A stretch of DNA of 23,356 bases. It comes from CADEED01 sp035286365. Its GTDB lineage: Bacteria; Pseudomonadota; Gammaproteobacteria; Steroidobacterales; Steroidobacteraceae. Within the stretch, counting starts at the first letter, position 1, and every line of letters starts with the position of its first letter. Position numbers and translations under genes: made by a program. Below, one piece after another: positions 8,627 to 16,150 of the stretch. Location of the stretch: positions 1 to 23,356 of the forward strand of contig DATHJZ010000120.1 of the NCBI GenBank assembly GCA_035286365.1, read 5' to 3'. The notes under the pieces were generated by a model. It made no database searches. It worked only from the letters and a program-made list of their open reading frames with translations, and was not told the origin of the DNA.

Positions 8627-9642
8627 CGGTCGACCGCCCTGGCATCCCGTTCCAGCGCGCCTAACAACCCGACGAGGTCTGCAGGCAGCGGCGCGTCGTA
8701 CGAAACCGGTTTACCCGACTTCGGATGCGCAAAAGACAGCCGGGCCGCATGCAGCGCCTGGCGATGAAATCCCTCGAGCGCCTCTCGCAGCGCCGCACTC
8801 GCACCCGCCGGCAGGCGTCGCCGGCCGCCGTACACCGGATCGCCCACGATCGGATACCCGATGTGAGCGAGGTGCACCCGGATCTGGTGCGTGCGCCCCG
8901 TCTCGAGCTGGACGCGCGCCAAGGTGTGCGCGCGGAAACGTTTCTCGATGCGGTAGTGAGTAACGGCGGCGCGCCCATCGGAGCGCACCGCCATCTTCGT
9001 ACGCAGCGTGCGGTGACGGCCGATCGGTTCATCGATTGAGCCACCGCCCGTCATCGCGCCGGTGCACACCGCGAGGTACTCGCGCTCGATCTCGTGCGCG
9101 GCGAGCGCGGCAACCAGCGCGGTGTGTGCTTCGAGCGTGCGCGCCACGACTAACAACCCGCTGGTGTCCTTGTCGATGCGATGCACGAGCCCGGCGCGCG
9201 GCACGCGCCGCAGTTTCGCGTCGTGCGCCAGCAGGGCGTTCTGCAGGGTGTGCTCGCGGTTGCCGGCACCCGGGTGCACGACCACACCCGGAGCCTTGTT
9301 CAACACGATGACACTCGCATCCTGGTGGACAATGTCGAGCGGCAGCTTCTCCGCGGCGATGCCGGTCTGCTCCTCGATCCGGGCTTCGACGGCGGCGGTT
9401 TCACCGCCCGTCACGACATCGCGCGCGCGCGGTACGAGCCCGTTCACCAGAACCGCGCCAACCTCAATCCAGCGCTGGATACGGGTGCGCGAATACTGGG
9501 GAAGCAGCTGCGCCAGCACCTGATCGAGGCGCCGGCCGGCGAGTTCGAGGGGCAACTCGAGGCGATGGATCTGGAACTTGGGGGTCAACCGTGTGGTCCG
9601 AGCCTGCTGGGGGCCGCTATACTTCACGTGTCCGGCGACCAT
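8623..9642 (-). CDS. rluD: 23S rRNA pseudouridine(1911/1915/1917) synthase RluD
   Basis: An RluA-family pseudouridine synthase that modifies helix 69 of 23S rRNA. From the ATG at 9642 it has 339 residues: an S4 RNA-binding domain (about 35-75, GRRLDQVLAQLLPQYSRTRIQRWI), then the catalytic domain with HRIDKDTSG (catalytic D157), the LETGRTHQIRVHLAHIGYPIVGDPVYGG block and a C-terminal HPKSGKPV. The start is uncertain. A TTG at 9588 gives an N-terminus matching the length of E. coli RluD, whereas 9642 adds about 18 residues and overlaps the apparent bamD promoter. Reading further upstream, to 9690 or beyond, would run into the divergent bamD gene and is unlikely. It is coupled to pgeF by a GTGA overlap. 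Confidence 0.92.
   Translation of the reverse strand: MVAGHVKYSGPQQARTTRLTPKFQIHRLELPLELAGRRLDQVLAQLLPQYSRTRIQRWIEVGAVLVNGLVPRARDVVTGGETAAVEARIEEQTGIAAEKLPLDIVHQDASVIVLNKAPGVVVHPGAGNREHTLQNALLAHDAKLRRVPRAGLVHRIDKDTSGLLVVARTLEAHTALVAALAAHEIEREYLAVCTGAMTGGGSIDEPIGRHRTLRTKMAVRSDGRAAVTHYRIEKRFRAHTLARVQLETGRTHQIRVHLAHIGYPIVGDPVYGGRRRLPAGASAALREALEGFHRQALHAARLSFAHPKSGKPVSYDAPLPADLVGLLGALERDARAVDR
9618..9623 (+). promoter_or_regulatory. Possible -10 box for bamD
   Basis: TATACT lies 66 nt upstream of the bamD ATG, in the rluD-bamD divergent region. No convincing -35 is found at 16-18 nt, so it is only a candidate. If real, it lies inside the longest plausible rluD reading frame, which would favour a downstream rluD start. 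Confidence 0.3.
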
Positions 9643-9688
9643 TTCAAACTCAAAAACCCGGCAATCTAGAGAAACGGCAAAACCCTTC

Positions 9689-10498
9689 ATGCGATTACTG
9701 CGTACGGCCGGCATCCTGGCACTCTTATCTATGTCGCTCGCTTTAGGCTTGGGCGGCTGCAAGTCCCGGGATGGCGCCGAAGGCCCCATGACCGACCCCG
9801 CGGTGGTCTACGAGCGCGCTCACCGCTCGCTGATGCAGGGGGACTACCCATTGGCGGTCAAGATCTACGAGGCCTTGATGGCCCGTTATCCATTTGCCGC
9901 CGAATCGCGCCAGTCGCGCCTCGACGTCATCTATGCCTACTACCGCGCCGGCGAGTCCGAGTCGGCCATCGATGCCGCGGACACCTTCATTCGCGAGAAC
10001 CCGACCCATCCGCGCATCGACTACGCCTGGTACTTGAAGGGCCTGACCGATTTCGAGCGCCTGCCCAACTTCATGGAACGCTGGTTCCGCGTCGATCTCA
10101 ACCAGCGGCCGCCCACCGAGGCGCGCCGGTCGTTCACGTCCTTTGCCACCGTCGTCGAGCAATTTCCGAAGAGCGACTACGCGCACGACGCGCGCCGGCG
10201 CATGGTGTACCTGCGCAATCGCCTGGCGGACTACGAAATCGCCGTGGCGCGTTACTACGTGGGCCGCGGTGCCTACGTTGCCGCCGCGCAGCGCGCCAAG
10301 GTGGCCATCGAAGAATTCGACGGCGCGCCCGCGGTGCGAGAAGCGCTCGAAATCATGATCTTCTGCTACGACAAGATGGAGCTCAAAGAGCTCTCGGCGC
10401 AGACCCGCACGATGTACCGGCAGAATTTCGAAGGCGAAGCGGGCGAGAGAAAAGTCGCGCCGAAAAGGAAATGGTATAAATTGTGGCTCGCCACCTGA
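9689..10498 (+). CDS. bamD: Outer membrane assembly lipoprotein BamD
   Basis: An essential lipoprotein of the BAM complex, which folds beta-barrel proteins into the outer membrane with BamA. From the ATG at 9689 the product is 269 residues. It has a lipoprotein signal peptide (basic MRLLR, a hydrophobic core, lipobox LGGC with the lipidated cysteine at residue 24), followed by five tetratricopeptide-type repeats (for example DPAVVYERAHRSLMQGDYPLAVKIYEAL and SRLDVIYAYYRAGESESAI). Length and content match the family (E. coli 245). An in-frame upstream extension to 9578 was discarded because it would put the signal peptide internally and overlap rluD. It is divergent from rluD, as in E. coli, and convergent with nadE. 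Confidence 0.95.
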   Translation: MRLLRTAGILALLSMSLALGLGGCKSRDGAEGPMTDPAVVYERAHRSLMQGDYPLAVKIYEALMARYPFAAESRQSRLDVIYAYYRAGESESAIDAADTFIRENPTHPRIDYAWYLKGLTDFERLPNFMERWFRVDLNQRPPTEARRSFTSFATVVEQFPKSDYAHDARRRMVYLRNRLADYEIAVARYYVGRGAYVAAAQRAKVAIEEFDGAPAVREALEIMIFCYDKMELKELSAQTRTMYRQNFEGEAGERKVAPKRKWYKLWLAT

Positions 10499-10509
10499 GC
10501 GAGCCCTAA

Positions 10510-12153
10510 CTACCGCCGATAACCGCTGGTTATCGGATAGCGCCAGTCGCGGCCAAACGCCCGACGACTCACCCGGACACCCGGCGGGGCCTGGCGGCGC
10601 TTGTATTCATTTCGCTTCACGAGATCGAGCACGCGCCCCACGGTCGCGCGGTCGAAGCCGCGCGCACAGATCTCATCCACTGACAGATCCTCTTCGATGA
10701 ACGCTTCGAGGATCGGATCGAGCACCTCGTAGGGCGGCAATGAGTCGCTGTCCTTTTGATCGGGGCGCAGCTCGGCGGAAGGCGGACGATCGATCACGCG
10801 GCGCGGAATCGTGGGCGTCAGCGAATCGCCCACGGTATTGCGATACTCGGCCAGTCGATAGACGAGCAGCTTGCTGCAGTCCTTGATGGGCGCGAATCCT
10901 CCGGCCATGTCGCCGTACAGCGTGGCGTAACCCACCGCCATCTCGCTCTTGTTGCCGGTGGTCAGCAGCATCTTGCCCGTCTTGTTGGAGATGGCCATCA
11001 GCAGCACCATGCGGCAGCGCGACTGGATGTTCTCCTCGGTGGTGTCGGGTTTGCGGCCGGCGAATTCGTGGAGCAACGTGTGTTCGGCCGCCTTCATCAT
11101 CTCGCCGATCGGCAGCACGCTGTATTTCACCCCGAGCGTCTCGGCCTGCGCGCGCGCGTCGTCGAGACTCATCTGCGAGGTATAGGGCGACGGCATCATC
11201 ACCGCGTGCACGTGGTCCTTGCCCAACGCATCCACGGCAATCGCGAGCGTCAACGCAGAATCGATGCCGCCCGAAAGGCCCATCACCACGCCCGGGAATC
11301 CATGCTTGCCGACGTAGTCGCGCACGCCGAGCACGAGCGCGCGATACACACTCTCGGCGTCGCCGAGCTCGGGGGCGATCGCAGCGGGCACCGGGCGCAC
11401 GACCCCACCGACTCGTTCGAACTCGATCTGATAGAGCCCTTCTTCGAACGGTGGGGCGCGCATCACGACCACACCCGCGCCGTCCATGACGAATGAATTG
11501 CCGTCGAACACCAGTTCGTCCTGCCCGCCCAGCATGTTCACGTAAACCACCGGCAGGCCCAGCTCCTTCACGCAGCGGCGCACGATGTCTTCGCGATTCG
11601 CCTGCTTGCGCCGCTCGAACGGCGAGGCATTGAGCACCACGAACATCTCGGCGCCGGCCGAACGCGCGAGCTGTGCGGGCTCCGGTTCCCAGATGTCTTC
11701 GCAGACCAGCAGCCCCACGCGAAAGCCGCGGAAATCCACCACGGTGGGCTGACTGCCCGGCTTGAAGTAACGCTTCTCGTCGAACACCTTGTAGTTAGGC
11801 AGCGCGCTCTTGCGATGCGTGGCGCGCACTTCTCCACCCTCGATCAGCGCGGCGGAATTGAAAATCTGGCTGCCTGCGTACTCGGGGAAACCGACCACCA
11901 CGCCGCACGTCGCCTTGGCGCCGCGCACGGTCGCGAGCCCCTTGTCGACCTGGGCGCGAAAGCCGCGATGGAACAACAGGTCTTCGGGCGGATAACCCGA
12001 CAGCGTCAACTCGGGCAACACCAGCAGATCCGTCTTGAGTTCGCTGCAGGCGCGTTCCGCGGCCGCCACGATGCGGTTCGCGTTGCCCGCGATATCGCCC
12101 ACGAGCAGATTCAACTGACCGAGGGCGATGCGAAGCTTGTCTGGTGCGTTCAC
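10510..12153 (-). CDS. nadE: Glutamine-dependent NAD+ synthetase
   Basis: The final step of NAD biosynthesis: amidation of deamido-NAD with ATP, using ammonia released from glutamine. The 547-residue protein is the two-domain type. A nitrilase-like glutaminase domain (1 to about 250) has the triad E48 (LPELTLSGYPPEDLL), K115 and C151 (LLVCEDIWEP). The C-terminal synthetase domain carries the PP-loop LSGGIDSALT (293-302), MPSPYTSQMSLDDA, TTGNKSEMAVGYATLYGD and RPPSAELRPDQKDSDSLPPY. The start is GTG, 8 bp after the sucD stop, so it is likely the third gene of a sucC-sucD-nadE operon. The extreme 3' end of the gene lies in a perfect palindrome shared with the convergent bamD end. Confidence 0.96.
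   Translation of the reverse strand: MNAPDKLRIALGQLNLLVGDIAGNANRIVAAAERACSELKTDLLVLPELTLSGYPPEDLLFHRGFRAQVDKGLATVRGAKATCGVVVGFPEYAGSQIFNSAALIEGGEVRATHRKSALPNYKVFDEKRYFKPGSQPTVVDFRGFRVGLLVCEDIWEPEPAQLARSAGAEMFVVLNASPFERRKQANREDIVRRCVKELGLPVVYVNMLGGQDELVFDGNSFVMDGAGVVVMRAPPFEEGLYQIEFERVGGVVRPVPAAIAPELGDAESVYRALVLGVRDYVGKHGFPGVVMGLSGGIDSALTLAIAVDALGKDHVHAVMMPSPYTSQMSLDDARAQAETLGVKYSVLPIGEMMKAAEHTLLHEFAGRKPDTTEENIQSRCRMVLLMAISNKTGKMLLTTGNKSEMAVGYATLYGDMAGGFAPIKDCSKLLVYRLAEYRNTVGDSLTPTIPRRVIDRPPSAELRPDQKDSDSLPPYEVLDPILEAFIEEDLSVDEICARGFDRATVGRVLDLVKRNEYKRRQAPPGVRVSRRAFGRDWRYPITSGYRR
10516..10536. terminator. Palindrome at the bamD/nadE convergence
   Basis: CCGATAACC, a 3-nt loop GCT, and GGTTATCGG form a perfect 9-bp stem 18 nt after the bamD stop and inside the last codons of nadE. 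Its position between convergent genes suggests a bidirectional transcript end. No T-run follows in either direction, so it is not a canonical intrinsic terminator. Confidence 0.4.
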
Positions 12154-12161
12154 CGCGGCTT

Positions 12162-13217
12162 TTACTTACCGCGCCGCGCCCGGGACGGTTTCTTCCTGGG
12201 CGCGGACTTCTTTTTCGCAGGTTTCGACTTTTTCGCCGCAGGCTTCTTTGCGGTTTTCGGGGCGGTTTTCGAGGCGATCTTCTTCGTGCGTTGCTCGATG
12301 ATGAGCACGTTCGGCCCGACGAGCTTCTTGCCCGGCTTCGCGCGGCGCTTGGCCAGTTCCTCGGCCATGGCTTTGCCGAGATCGGCTGGCGATTTCACGG
12401 TGCGCGCGCCGGCTTTGTCGAGCGCGCGAAACTTGTCGGCCGCGGTGCCCTTGCCGCCCGCGATGACCGCGCCGGCATGTCCCATGCGCTTGCCTGGCGG
12501 CGCCGTGACACCGGCGATGTAGGCAACCACGGGCTTGGTCACGTACTTGTGGATGAAATCCGCGGCGGCTTCCTCGTCGGTGCCGCCGATCTCGCCGACC
12601 ATGATGATGCCTTCGGTCTGCGGATCGCGCTCGAACTGCTCGATCACGTCGACGAAATTCATGCCGCGCACCGGATCGCCGCCGATCCCGACGCAGGTGC
12701 TCTGGCCGAGACCCTGGTTGGTCGTCTGGAACACGGCCTCATAGGTCAGCGTGCCGGAACGCGACACGATGCCGACGCGGCCCTTCTTGTGAATGAAGCC
12801 CGGCATGATGCCGATCTTGCATTCGCCCGGCGTGATGATGCCCGGGCAGTTGGGCCCGATCAGCCTCGTACCTGTCCCGGCGAGGGTGGCCTTCACCTTC
12901 ACCATGTCGTTGATGGGAATTCCCTCGGTGATGCACACCACCAGTTCGATGCCGGCGTCGCTGGCTTCGAGAATCGCGTCCGCCGCGAAGGGCGCCGGCA
13001 CATAAATGACGCTGGCCGTGGCGCCGGTTTGTTTGACCGCATCCGCTACGGTGTCGAACACGGGCAGGTTGAGGTGTTTTTCGCCGCCGCGGCCGGGGGT
13101 CACGCCGCCGACCATCCGGGTGCCGTACTTGATGCTCTGCTCGGAATGAAATGTGCCCTGCTGACCGGTGAAGCCCTGGCAGATGACGCGGGTGTTCTTG
13201 TTGACGAGGATGCTCAT
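12162..13217 (-). CDS. sucD: Succinyl-CoA synthetase alpha subunit with long basic C-terminal extension
   Basis: The alpha subunit of the TCA-cycle enzyme interconverting succinyl-CoA and succinate with substrate-level phosphorylation. Residues 1-290 are canonical: CoA-binding Rossmann domain (VICQGFTGQQGTFHSEQ), VGGVTPGRGG, GPNCPGIITP, GRVGIVSRSGTLTYE and the phospho-histidine in GKRMGHAGA (H247). The E. coli protein stops near residue 289. Here about 61 more residues follow: a short hydrophobic linker (LVGPNVLIIEQR), then from 311 a Lys/Ala/Pro tail with 19 Lys/Arg in 41 residues and no acidic residue, resembling histone H1/AlgP-type tails. Start ATG with AAGGGA; SD overlaps the sucC stop region 9 bp upstream. 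nadE follows after 8 bp. Confidence 0.95.
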   Translation of the reverse strand: MSILVNKNTRVICQGFTGQQGTFHSEQSIKYGTRMVGGVTPGRGGEKHLNLPVFDTVADAVKQTGATASVIYVPAPFAADAILEASDAGIELVVCITEGIPINDMVKVKATLAGTGTRLIGPNCPGIITPGECKIGIMPGFIHKKGRVGIVSRSGTLTYEAVFQTTNQGLGQSTCVGIGGDPVRGMNFVDVIEQFERDPQTEGIIMVGEIGGTDEEAAADFIHKYVTKPVVAYIAGVTAPPGKRMGHAGAVIAGGKGTAADKFRALDKAGARTVKSPADLGKAMAEELAKRRAKPGKKLVGPNVLIIEQRTKKIASKTAPKTAKKPAAKKSKPAKKKSAPRKKPSRARRGK

Positions 13218-13226
13218 GCGTTTCCC

Positions 13227-14399
13227 TTACTTCTTGCCATTCGCGGCGAGCGACACGGCCTTCTTGGCGGCGTCGGTCAAATCGGTGGCCGGCGTGATGG
13301 CGAGCGCGCTATGCGCCAGCATCTCGCGTGCCTGGTCGGCATTCGTGCCTTCGAGGCGCACGATCACCGGCACGGCGACCCCCACTTGTTTGACCGCGAT
13401 CATCACGCCTTCGGCGATCAGGTCGCAGCGCACGATGCCGCCGAAGATGTTCACCAGGATGGCGCGCACTTTCTTGTTGGAAAGGATGAGCTTGAACGCC
13501 GCGGTCACTCTTTCGGCAGTAGCCCCACCGCCGACGTCGAGGAAATTGGCTGGATTGCCGCCGTGCAGCTTGATGAGATCCATCGTGGCCATGGCGAGGC
13601 CAGCGCCGTTCACCATGCAGGCGATGTCGCCGTCGAGCGAGACGTAGTTGAGGTCGTGTTCGCTCGCCTTGAGCTCGATCGGATCTTCCTGCGAAGGATC
13701 GCGCATGGCGGCCAGCGCCTTCTGACGGAATATGGCGTTGGCGTCGATGTTGATCTTGGCATCGAGCGCGACCAGCTCGCCCGCTTTCGTGACGATCAGC
13801 GGATTCACTTCCAGCAACGCCGCGTCACGCTCGACGTAAATGCGATACAGCGCCATGAGGATCGACTGGAATTTGCCGATCTGCGGACCCTTGAAGCCGA
13901 GACCGAACGCCAGCTTGCGGCACTGGTATCCCTGCAGCCCCGCGGTCGGATTGATATCGACGCGCAGGATTTTCTCAGGCGAGTGTTCGGCAACTTCCTC
14001 GATGTCCATGCCGCCGGCGGCGGATGCGATCACGGCCACGCGGCCGCGCTCGCGATTGAGCGTGAGCGACAGATAGATCTCGCGGTCGATGTCCGAACCC
14101 GTTTCCACGTACACCGTTTCGATCGGCAGCCCTTCGGGACCTGTTTGTTTGGTCACGAGGCGCTGCCCGAGCATGTCGGCAGTTGCCGCGCGCACCGCGT
14201 CGAGATCGCGCGCCAGCTTCACGCCGCCCGCCTTGCCGCGGCCACCCGCATGCACCTGGGCCTTGACCACCCACAGCTTGCCGCCAAGCTTCTCGGCGGC
14301 GGCGACCGCTTCATCGGCACTCTTCGCCGCAAACCCGGCTGGCACAGGAATTCCGAACTCGCGGAAAACTACTTTTGACTGGTACTCGTGGAGGTTCAT
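13227..14399 (-). CDS. sucC: Succinyl-CoA synthetase beta subunit (ADP-forming)
   Basis: A 390-residue beta subunit that binds the nucleotide and succinate and pairs with SucD. It begins MNLHEYQSKVVFREFGIPVP, has an ATP-grasp domain with HAGGRGKAGGVKLA (50-62) and LEVNPLIVTK (Mg2+-binding region), and the C-terminal ligase domain with FLDVGGGATAERVTAAFK and VNIFGGIVRCDLIAEGV. Length matches E. coli (388). It is the first gene of sucC-sucD-nadE and is divergent from pilS across 122 bp, the arrangement known from Xanthomonas. Confidence 0.97.
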   Translation of the reverse strand: MNLHEYQSKVVFREFGIPVPAGFAAKSADEAVAAAEKLGGKLWVVKAQVHAGGRGKAGGVKLARDLDAVRAATADMLGQRLVTKQTGPEGLPIETVYVETGSDIDREIYLSLTLNRERGRVAVIASAAGGMDIEEVAEHSPEKILRVDINPTAGLQGYQCRKLAFGLGFKGPQIGKFQSILMALYRIYVERDAALLEVNPLIVTKAGELVALDAKINIDANAIFRQKALAAMRDPSQEDPIELKASEHDLNYVSLDGDIACMVNGAGLAMATMDLIKLHGGNPANFLDVGGGATAERVTAAFKLILSNKKVRAILVNIFGGIVRCDLIAEGVMIAVKQVGVAVPVIVRLEGTNADQAREMLAHSALAITPATDLTDAAKKAVSLAANGKK

Positions 14400-14521
14400 A
14401 GGCCCCGAAGTTGGCTGGCGAAAAAGAGCCGGTATTCTCCCGGAATCGTGCAGCAGTCGCCAGTTGGAACTGTGCGTGGCAACTCGTGCGGAGCCAGTCT
14501 TAACTGATAGAGTCGCGACCG
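14400..14521. promoter_or_regulatory. sucC-pilS divergent intergenic region
   Basis: This 122-bp gap must hold the promoters for sucCD-nadE (minus) and pilSR (plus) unless they lie inside the genes. I see no convincing -35/-10 pair or sigma-54 site on either strand. TTAACTGATAGAG (14501-14513) near pilS and GAATAC on the minus strand are weak -10-like words only. Confidence 0.3.
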
Positions 14522-16141
14522 ATGCCGCTCGCCGTCGCTCCTACCGCTCCGACCGATCTAGCCTGGCGCGTCATTGGCCTGGTCAATCTGTACCGGCTGC
14601 TGGTTCCGCCCTCGCTGTATGTACTGTTTGCGTTCGCCGGTCCCACCAGCACGCTCGGCGGGCAGCGGCCTGAGCTGTTCCTCTGGATCTGCGTGGTTTA
14701 TTTCGCCGCCGGCGTCGCCATCGTGATCGGCGGTCGGCGCCTGCTGCCCAATCTGCGTGCCACCACCTTCGTGCATGCCATGGTGGACGCGATCGCGATC
14801 AGCCTGCTGATGTTCGCGAGCGGCGGTGTCGCCAGCGGCCTCGGCATCCTGTTCGTGGTGCCCGTGGGCGCCATGGCGCTGCTGGCGGACAATCGCGACT
14901 CGTTCGTGCTGGCCGCGATCGCCACCCTGGCGCTGTTCGCCCAGCAGATAGGCGGACACGTCACGGGCACCGCCAATTCCGTCGACTATCCGGCCACCGG
15001 CATCCTGGGCGGGATCGTGTTCCTGGTGGCCTTGCTCGCCTGGCCGATCGCGCGCCGGCTGCGCGACAGCGAAGCCACGGTGCGGCGACAGCAGGTCGAC
15101 CTCGCCAACCTCGCGCAACTGTCGCAGTACATCGTGCAGCACCTGCGCGAGAGCATCGTGGTGGTCGACCATGAAAACCGCATCCGCCTGATCAACGAAA
15201 CCGCCGCGCAGCTGCTCGGCGATCGCAGCGCCTATCCGGACGCATTGCTGGGCGAGGCTTCGCCCCAGTTGCTCTATCTACTCGAGACCTGGCGCGCACG
15301 CACCGCGACATCTGTCGCGCCGGCCGCAACGTTCGTGGCGGCCGATGGCGGCCACGTGATCCAGCCGCATTTCGCCTCGCTCGGCGGCGCCGAGCCCTCG
15401 CCGGTCATCGTGTTCCTGGAAGACACCGAATTGCTGGCCGTCAAGATCCAGCAATCCAAGCTCGCGGGCCTGGGCCGCCTGTCCGCCAGCATCGCGCACG
15501 AGATTCGCAACCCGGTCGGCGCCATGAGCCACGCCGCGCAGCTGCTGGCCGAGTCCGCCTCGCTGACGGACGAGGACAAGCGGCTCACCGAGATCGTGCG
15601 CACCAACGGGGATCGCGTCCGACAGATCATCGAGAACGTGATGTCGATGGCCCGGCGGGAAAATTCCCGCCCCGAGCGCGTAGTGCTGGCAACGTGGCTG
15701 GCCGGATTCCGCGACGAGTTCTGCGCAACCATGCAGATCGAGCCCACGCGCCTGGCGATCTCCGCATTACTGGGCGACGTCGAAGTACATGTGGATCCTT
15801 CGCAGCTGCGCCAGATCGTCTGGAACCTGTGCGAGAACGCAGTGAAGTACGGCGCGACGGACGCCGAGAACAACAGCATCGAATTGCGCGTCGGCCGCCT
15901 CGCCTCCACCGCGCGTCCGTTCCTCGAGGTGGCGGATCGCGGCCCGGGCATTGCCGTGCAACATCGCGAAAGAATCTTCGAGCCGTTCTTCACGGGCAAC
16001 GAGCGGGGCACCGGATTGGGCTTGTTTCTGGCGCGCGAGCTGGCGCAGACCAATGGCGCCACTCTTCTATATGAGCCCCGGACCAGTGGCGGCAGCCTGT
16101 TCCGCATCGTATTCCGCGATCCGGAACGCTGGGTGGCGTAG
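14522..16141 (+). CDS. pilS: Type IV pilus sensor histidine kinase PilS
   Basis: The membrane histidine kinase that controls pilA with PilR. The 539-residue protein has about six hydrophobic helices in residues 15-178, a short cytoplasmic PAS-like region (about 190-305: QLSQYIVQHLRESIVVVDHENRIRLINETAAQLLG), then a dimerisation/H-box with SASIAHEIRNPVGAMSHA (phospho-acceptor H326), N-box LCENAVKYG, G1 DRGPGI, F-box and G2 GTGLGLFLARELA. All catalytic boxes are intact. In Pseudomonas PilS senses pilin level in the inner membrane; that role is assumed here. The SD is weak. pilR starts 9 bp downstream. Confidence 0.94.
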   Translation: MPLAVAPTAPTDLAWRVIGLVNLYRLLVPPSLYVLFAFAGPTSTLGGQRPELFLWICVVYFAAGVAIVIGGRRLLPNLRATTFVHAMVDAIAISLLMFASGGVASGLGILFVVPVGAMALLADNRDSFVLAAIATLALFAQQIGGHVTGTANSVDYPATGILGGIVFLVALLAWPIARRLRDSEATVRRQQVDLANLAQLSQYIVQHLRESIVVVDHENRIRLINETAAQLLGDRSAYPDALLGEASPQLLYLLETWRARTATSVAPAATFVAADGGHVIQPHFASLGGAEPSPVIVFLEDTELLAVKIQQSKLAGLGRLSASIAHEIRNPVGAMSHAAQLLAESASLTDEDKRLTEIVRTNGDRVRQIIENVMSMARRENSRPERVVLATWLAGFRDEFCATMQIEPTRLAISALLGDVEVHVDPSQLRQIVWNLCENAVKYGATDAENNSIELRVGRLASTARPFLEVADRGPGIAVQHRERIFEPFFTGNERGTGLGLFLARELAQTNGATLLYEPRTSGGSLFRIVFRDPERWVA

Positions 16142-16150
16142 GAACCCCTC

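Noticed and set aside
9578..9688. In-frame 37-codon upstream extension of bamD
   Set aside because: It would bury the lipoprotein signal peptide inside the protein and overlaps rluD; ATG 9689 directly precedes a perfect signal sequence and lipobox.
12144..14378. 744-codon open frame on the plus strand opposite sucD and sucC
   Set aside because: It is antisense to two certain enzymes, is rich in His/Arg/Asp/Gly as expected of a GC-rich complementary frame, and shows no domain. It is a shadow frame.
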